Assembly (NCBI GenBank): GCA_036927565.1
Contig: JAYESD010000001.1
Location: 73,303,751 to 73,367,750, forward strand
Direction: 5' to 3'
DNA length: 64,000 bases
Source: Tuctoria greenei
Lineage: Eukaryota > Streptophyta > Magnoliopsida > Poales > Poaceae
This document shows positions 59,414 through 64,000 of this stretch, piece by piece. The notes below the pieces were generated by a model. That model saw nothing but the letters and a program-made list of their open reading frames with translations. It was not told where the DNA came from and ran no database searches. Position 1 is the first letter of the stretch. Each line of letters begins with the position of its first letter. A program made the position numbers and the translations under genes.

Positions 59414-59968
59414 TAGCGGTGGGCAAATAAATCGAGACCAAAAAACCGAAACCGATAAAACGGAGACCAGAACCAAAAAGACCGAAATATTTGGTATCGG
59501 GGACTTTTCGGGTAGCAAATATAAATAACTGAAAAATAAATGTCGGGTTCGGGTACCACTCTCGGGTAATGAAATAACCGAATAGTCGGTTCATCAAATA
59601 ATAAGTTAAATTATGCGTGCTCAACTATGAACAATTGAAATTTAGATATTTTATTTTCAAGTTGTGATGTGTGAAGTTGTTGGATTTAAAAGTTTATTTT
59701 TTGTTTTTCATTTGTCAATTTATAATAAATTACCTCATGGGATTAAATTTATCAATCATATTAAATTTGTGCAAACATGACATGGATATAATGTATAATT
59801 CAGATATATCGGGTTGGACCGAAGATTGAACCAGAATTTTGGTACCCAAAATGTTCGGGTACCTAATATTATTACAACAATTCGGGTAGTGATTTCAAGA
59901 AACCGAATTTTGTAAAAGACCGAAATACCCGAACCAAAATATCGGGTAGACCGAACGGACACCCCTTA
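59414..59968. mobile_element. Non-autonomous hAT element, 555 bp
   Basis: Flanked by a perfect 8-bp duplication ACGTAAAT (59406-59413 and 59969-59976). Ends TAGCGGTGGGCAAATAAATC and (inverted) TAAGGGGTGTCCGTTCGGTC. Internal CCGAAATACCCGAAC-type repeats near both ends are typical of this hAT group. Confidence 0.9.
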
Positions 59969-60245
59969 ACGTAAATCCATCCGAAATAATTAGCTAGTTT
60001 GAGGATGAATGAAGTTCAGCTTGCGAGCTTGATGAGCACCGTCATTGTTTTGAGCAGCGATTAATTTATGGCATCATCAAATCTGGAGTAATTTTTCTAG
60101 ATCATTTGGGGCCGAAAAAATAGTTAAGATGCTATATATGAGGAGAAAGATTAGGATATGCTACCTATTGCTTGTGTTGAATAACCGTGCGCCATGGACA
60201 ACATATATCCAACACTTCATTCTGGTTGCCAAAATCATTCTGCCC

Positions 60246-61286
60246 TAGGGATGAAAACGGTACGGTAAATTCCCGAATCGTCCGACGCCATTTTCAACAA
60301 TTTCCGATGCGATTACCATTTTCGACAATTTCCAAAATTTTTGATCCGATTACCGTTTTTATCGGACATTGAAATTTGGTAAACGGAATGGAAACGATTT
60401 AGACTGATTTCCGACCAAATTGTCCGAAAACCGTATTTTAATGAAAAATTTCCGAACAATAACCGAATACTTTCCAAATAGTAGGTTGGGTCTAATGGGC
60501 TGACATGTACTCTCTCTGTCCCTTGGAATAGAGGATTTTTAAAGGAAACTTCAAAGGAATTCATTCATACATTGTGCTGATGTCACAGGTTTTTGGAACA
60601 CAAGAATCATATTTCATTTCCTGTAAAAAGACTTCCTTTCCTATGTAAAATGGAGGAATGAAGTAATCCAGTCCATGTTCTTCGTGGTCTGCTGGTTGGC
60701 TATGGAGGGAATATATAGGGTGCTAAAAGTCAAATTAACTAAACTAATGATTTGCATGGAATAATTATTTCTTTTTTCGAAACAAGGGAATAATTATTTC
60801 TGAGCTACTGCAATGCAATAGATGTTTTGATGTTAGAAATATAGGAATGAAGTTGTTTATGAAGCAATCTGGTAGTTCATTTTGGCAAGAAGTTATGACT
60901 TTGTGTATTACAAATAATGATAGTTATGATTCTAATGAATTTTGTTTATAGTTGCTCTAACATTTTTCCTATGTTTTCATTCCTGCATTACAAAGATCTT
61001 GAATTCTCCATTCCTCTGATTTTGATTCCCGTGTTTTTCTCACTTTCTTCGTTCCTGCATTTTGTCTATTCCTATGTTTTTTCCAATTCCTGTGATTTGG
61101 ATTCCTACGTTCGAAACGGGGCCGTAGTAAAAATCGCTTTGTAGTTTATTTTTGAACTACAAAGCGACGAGTATTTAGAGACAGAGGGAGTAATAAGCAC
61201 AATTATTTAAATTTTTTATTTAGAGACCAGTTTGAATAAGGAGTTGTCAAACGTAATAAGCTCAATTCTGACCGTTTTCATCCCTA
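60246..61286. mobile_element. Non-autonomous hAT element, 1041 bp, with nested MITE
   Basis: Perfect 15-bp TIRs TAGGGATGAAAACGG at both ends and a perfect 8-bp duplication TTCTGCCC (60238-60245 and 61287-61294). Internal CCGATTACC/ACCGTTTT motifs lie near the left end. A second element lies inside. Confidence 0.93.
60510..61190. mobile_element. Stowaway-like element nested in the hAT element
   Basis: Starts CTCTCTCTGTCCCTTGG and ends AGAGACAGAGGGAG, with TA on both sides (60508-60509 and 61191-61192). At 681 bp it is long for Stowaway. The interior (about 60540-61130, ending GAAACGGGGCCGTAG) looks like a further Tourist-type insertion, and a perfect hairpin CGCTTTGTAGTT/AACTACAAAGCG lies at 61135-61166. 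Confidence 0.6.
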
Positions 61287-61699
61287 TTCTGCCCCAAATC
61301 ATCTGGGGCAGCAGGTGGAGGACCTTGATGATCAGGATAAGGACCAGGGAAGAAATCATTGGTCAAAGGTAAGTTTGACCAAAGCTAAAAATAGAGTCGA
61401 GTTGGGGTGGAGGGAGGAGTACTTTTTACAGACCACATTGCATGCCCCATTGCGGGCGATCTCCTGCCTGCTGGCAACTCCAGCGGCTAAAGTAGTGTAC
61501 AGCTGCACTTTAGAAGCTGTAATCCTAGTTTGCATCACAGGAAACTCATGGGACAGTTTAATTGAATGGAATCCTCCAGGAGATAAAGACATTCATACGA
61601 GTTTCACAAGTAGCATTCCAAACGGTGCACTTTAGAAGCCATGACCATCACTTTAGCATTCCAAACGGTGCACTTTAGAAGCCAAGTGTCCTTTTAATG
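61287..61699. other. Intergenic with a 31-bp direct repeat
   Basis: TAGCATTCCAAACGGTGCAC..GAAGCCA occurs at 61611 and again at 61654 (43-bp period). No gene recognised. Confidence 0.6.
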
Positions 61700-64000
61700 T
61701 GGTACATCCATCGATATTGCACGGGTCCACAAACTTTGGCTTTGTAAGGCAAATGCCCTAGGAGATGTTGCATTACATTCATAAATTCTGGCGGGAATAT
61801 CTTCTCCATTTTGCATATGAGTCAAGGTATTCCTTTCTTCAATTTTTCCATCATTTGAACTGTAATTTCCTTAGCACATAATTGTCTATAAAAGAAACTA
61901 AGTTCCGCAAGTACTCTCCACACATCCTGATGCACATATCCACAAAACATTACGGGAAGAAGTCTTTCCATGAGTACATGATAATCATGATTTTAAGATC
62001 AATTAAAACCCAATTTTCAATATTTGTTGTGCATTTGAATCCTGCACAATAACCGTCAGGAAACTTCAATTTTTGCATCCAGGTGAGCACTTCTTTCTTT
62101 TCTTTGAGTTTAAGACAAAAAGGAGCACGTGGCATTCGTTGTTTTCCACCACCATCTTTTGTGACTTATAAGCTCGGGTGACTACAAATCTCTACAAGAT
62201 CTATTTGAGCCTTCATATTATCTTTAGTCTTTTTGAAATTGAAACAAGTCATAATGATGCTTTTGGCTACATTACGTTCTCGGTGCATCACATCAATGTT
62301 GTGCAGGAGTAACAATGACTTAGCATAAGGGAGATCCCATAAGCCACATTTATAAGTCCAATTGTGCTCCTGACCAAAACTTGCAGATCCATCATCTGTT
62401 GGGACAAGTTGACTGTGCCATGCAGCAATCTTAGCACTAGTCAAACATTTTGGCGGGGCCTTTGTTACAGTAGTATCCTCCCAAAATGTATTAAGTTGCC
62501 TCCTAAATTGGTGATTTGGTGGAAGAAAACGTCAGTGGAAATAAAGAAAAACACACATTGCCCCCATTAGTAAGTCTAAAACAATCGGAGTCTGACCCAC
62601 AAATTGGGAAACATAGTTTGTCGTGTGTGCTCCATGCTGAGAATACACCGTATGCAGGAAAATCATGGACGGACCACAAGTATGCTGCTCACGATTTGAA
62701 GGTTTGTTTTTTGTAGCTATCATACGCTTGCACTCTGATCCATAATTCTTTTAATTTCTCAATCATTGGATGAAGAAACGCCCCTAACCGTTTCCTCAGA
62801 TATTTACGACCTGGAAGGATAAGAGACAAGAACATGTATTCGTATTTCATACAAATAGCATGTGGAAGATTGTATGGAATAGCAAAGACTGGCCAACATG
62901 AGTACATGGCAGCAGATGTATTGAATGGTGTGAAACCATCTGTGGCCAAACCAATGCGAACATTTCTAGCATCTTTTGCAAAATCATCATCAAAAGAGTC
63001 CAGTGCCTTCCAAGCCTCAACATCGGATGGGTGTGTCATTACTCCCGCCGTTTTGTGCACGCCATGCTTATGCCACCACATGTGTCTTCTAGTTGATTTC
63101 GAAAGAAACAACCATTTCAACCTAGGTGCAAGAGGCATATAACGAAGTTGCTTGGTTGTCACTTTTGCCTTAACTAATTCACCCTCTTCATTTGTGACCT
63201 CAACGTATCGAGATTATTCGCAAATCGAACAATGCGTCGCATTTGCATTTTCCTTCCAAAAAGGCAAACAGTTGCTAAGACAACAATCAATCTTTTCATA
63301 CTTCATACCGAGCCCTACCAATAATTTCTTGGATTGGTACATGTCCTTCAGCAACTTATGATTTTCCAGAAGAATGTCTGAGATCAAGTCGATAAGATTG
63401 TCATAGCACTTGTTTCACCAATTATACTTTGATTTTATAGACACGAGTTGATCGAGTCATGGTCGCAAGGACGAACACTTTAGTGTGCTCCTGCAACTTT
63501 CCATGCGATGCTGAAAAAATTCTATAGAACTCCTCAACTTTGGGTCCAGGATTTTCCTCATATTCATCTGCACCACAATCACGCTCGAGTGCTTCAACCA
63601 TGTCTTCCATTTTATCCTCGGTTGCACCGTCTCACTCGTCAACACTAACATTGCTTTGGTATAGCTCACCATGCTAATACAAAGTTTCATAACCTAGCAT
63701 AAAGCCAAATTTACAAAGATGTGGTTCGATCTCATACTTCTCCTTTCAATAAAAGTTACGACACTTGCTGCATTGACATTTGGCAAAGCTATTTGTTGTT
63801 AAAGAAAATGCACGGCTCATAAATGCCTTAGTATTGATAGTCCATTCATCTGAAAACACTGCATTCTTCCGCCAACCATCATACGTCCATCCTTTATCAT
63901 CACCTGTTGTTCAAACTATATAATGAATAGAAAAAAAAATAAGAAATGTGCGTACTTACGATGCTCCTACATCTATTGGCAAGTATAAGTCATAAACCCA
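61700..64000 (-). pseudogene. CACTA tnp2 transposase of a third type, runs off the window
   Basis: Minus strand, N- to C-terminal: EALERDCGADEYEENPGPK (63422-63610), then a long Transposase_21 core at 62689-63162 (MTHPSDVEAWKALDSFDDDF, RNVRIGLATDGFTPFN, CWPVFAIPYNLPHAICMKYE), HNIDVMHRERNVAKSI (about 62290), and a C-terminal KLKEKKEVLTWMQKLKFPDG block (61950-62135). The wording differs from the tnp2 copies at 20292-23414 and 33530-35917, so it belongs to a separate family. Frameshifts separate the blocks. The gene start and the element ends are beyond 64000 or lost. Confidence 0.85.

Overview
The window is plant nuclear DNA, almost certainly from a grass and probably a panicoid. That placement is my inference from the repeat types: CACTA elements with grass-style subterminal repeats, a Tekay/Del-like chromovirus with ~3-kb LTRs, Stowaway and Tourist MITEs, and a GBF-type bZIP gene. 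There are no bacterial features. Most of the 64 kb is nested, decayed transposons. Host-type genes are few: one intact-looking defensin-like gene, one internally deleted but open GBF-type bZIP gene, and fragments of Mei2-like RRM, Werner-type exonuclease and CLASSY-type SNF2 genes.

Layout. 1-720: right end of a CACTA element. 721-3294: copy A of a host segment (defensin-like pseudogene plus tnp2 transposase remnant). 3293-12250: Ty3/gypsy chromovirus whose 5' LTR is cut to ~30 bp; it carries an extra ORF before gag whose N-terminus resembles the histone H3 tail, then a broken gag-pol with a chromodomain and a 3-kb 3' LTR. 12251-15315: a second CACTA right end. 16673-17119: a two-exon defensin-like gene. 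17290-18394 and 33169 onward: copy B of the host segment, split by a 14.8-kb CACTA element (18395-33165, TSD CTT). That element has a TNPD-like gene leftward, a Transposase_24/ULP1 gene rightward, a central repeat-rich divergent promoter, and a ~1.25-kb palindrome built from a CLASSY/DRD1-type SNF2 gene fragment.

28186-38411 is tandemly duplicated as 38412-48655, so the right half of the CACTA element and its flank are present twice. 48656-58833 holds the GBF-like gene, a Mei2-like fragment, a Werner-exonuclease pseudogene, a proline-rich ORF with one stop codon, several MITEs and a ~1-kb palindrome. 59414-61286 holds two hAT elements with perfect 8-bp target duplications. 61700-64000 holds another CACTA tnp2 pseudogene that runs off the window.

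The strongest candidate for a new system is the CACTA palindrome. If transcribed it would give a long hairpin RNA against a gene family that recruits Pol IV in RNA-directed DNA methylation, the pathway that silences transposons. The second is the chromovirus ORF with an H3-tail-like start, in an element whose own integrase ends in a chromodomain. Both are hypotheses from sequence; nothing here shows expression.
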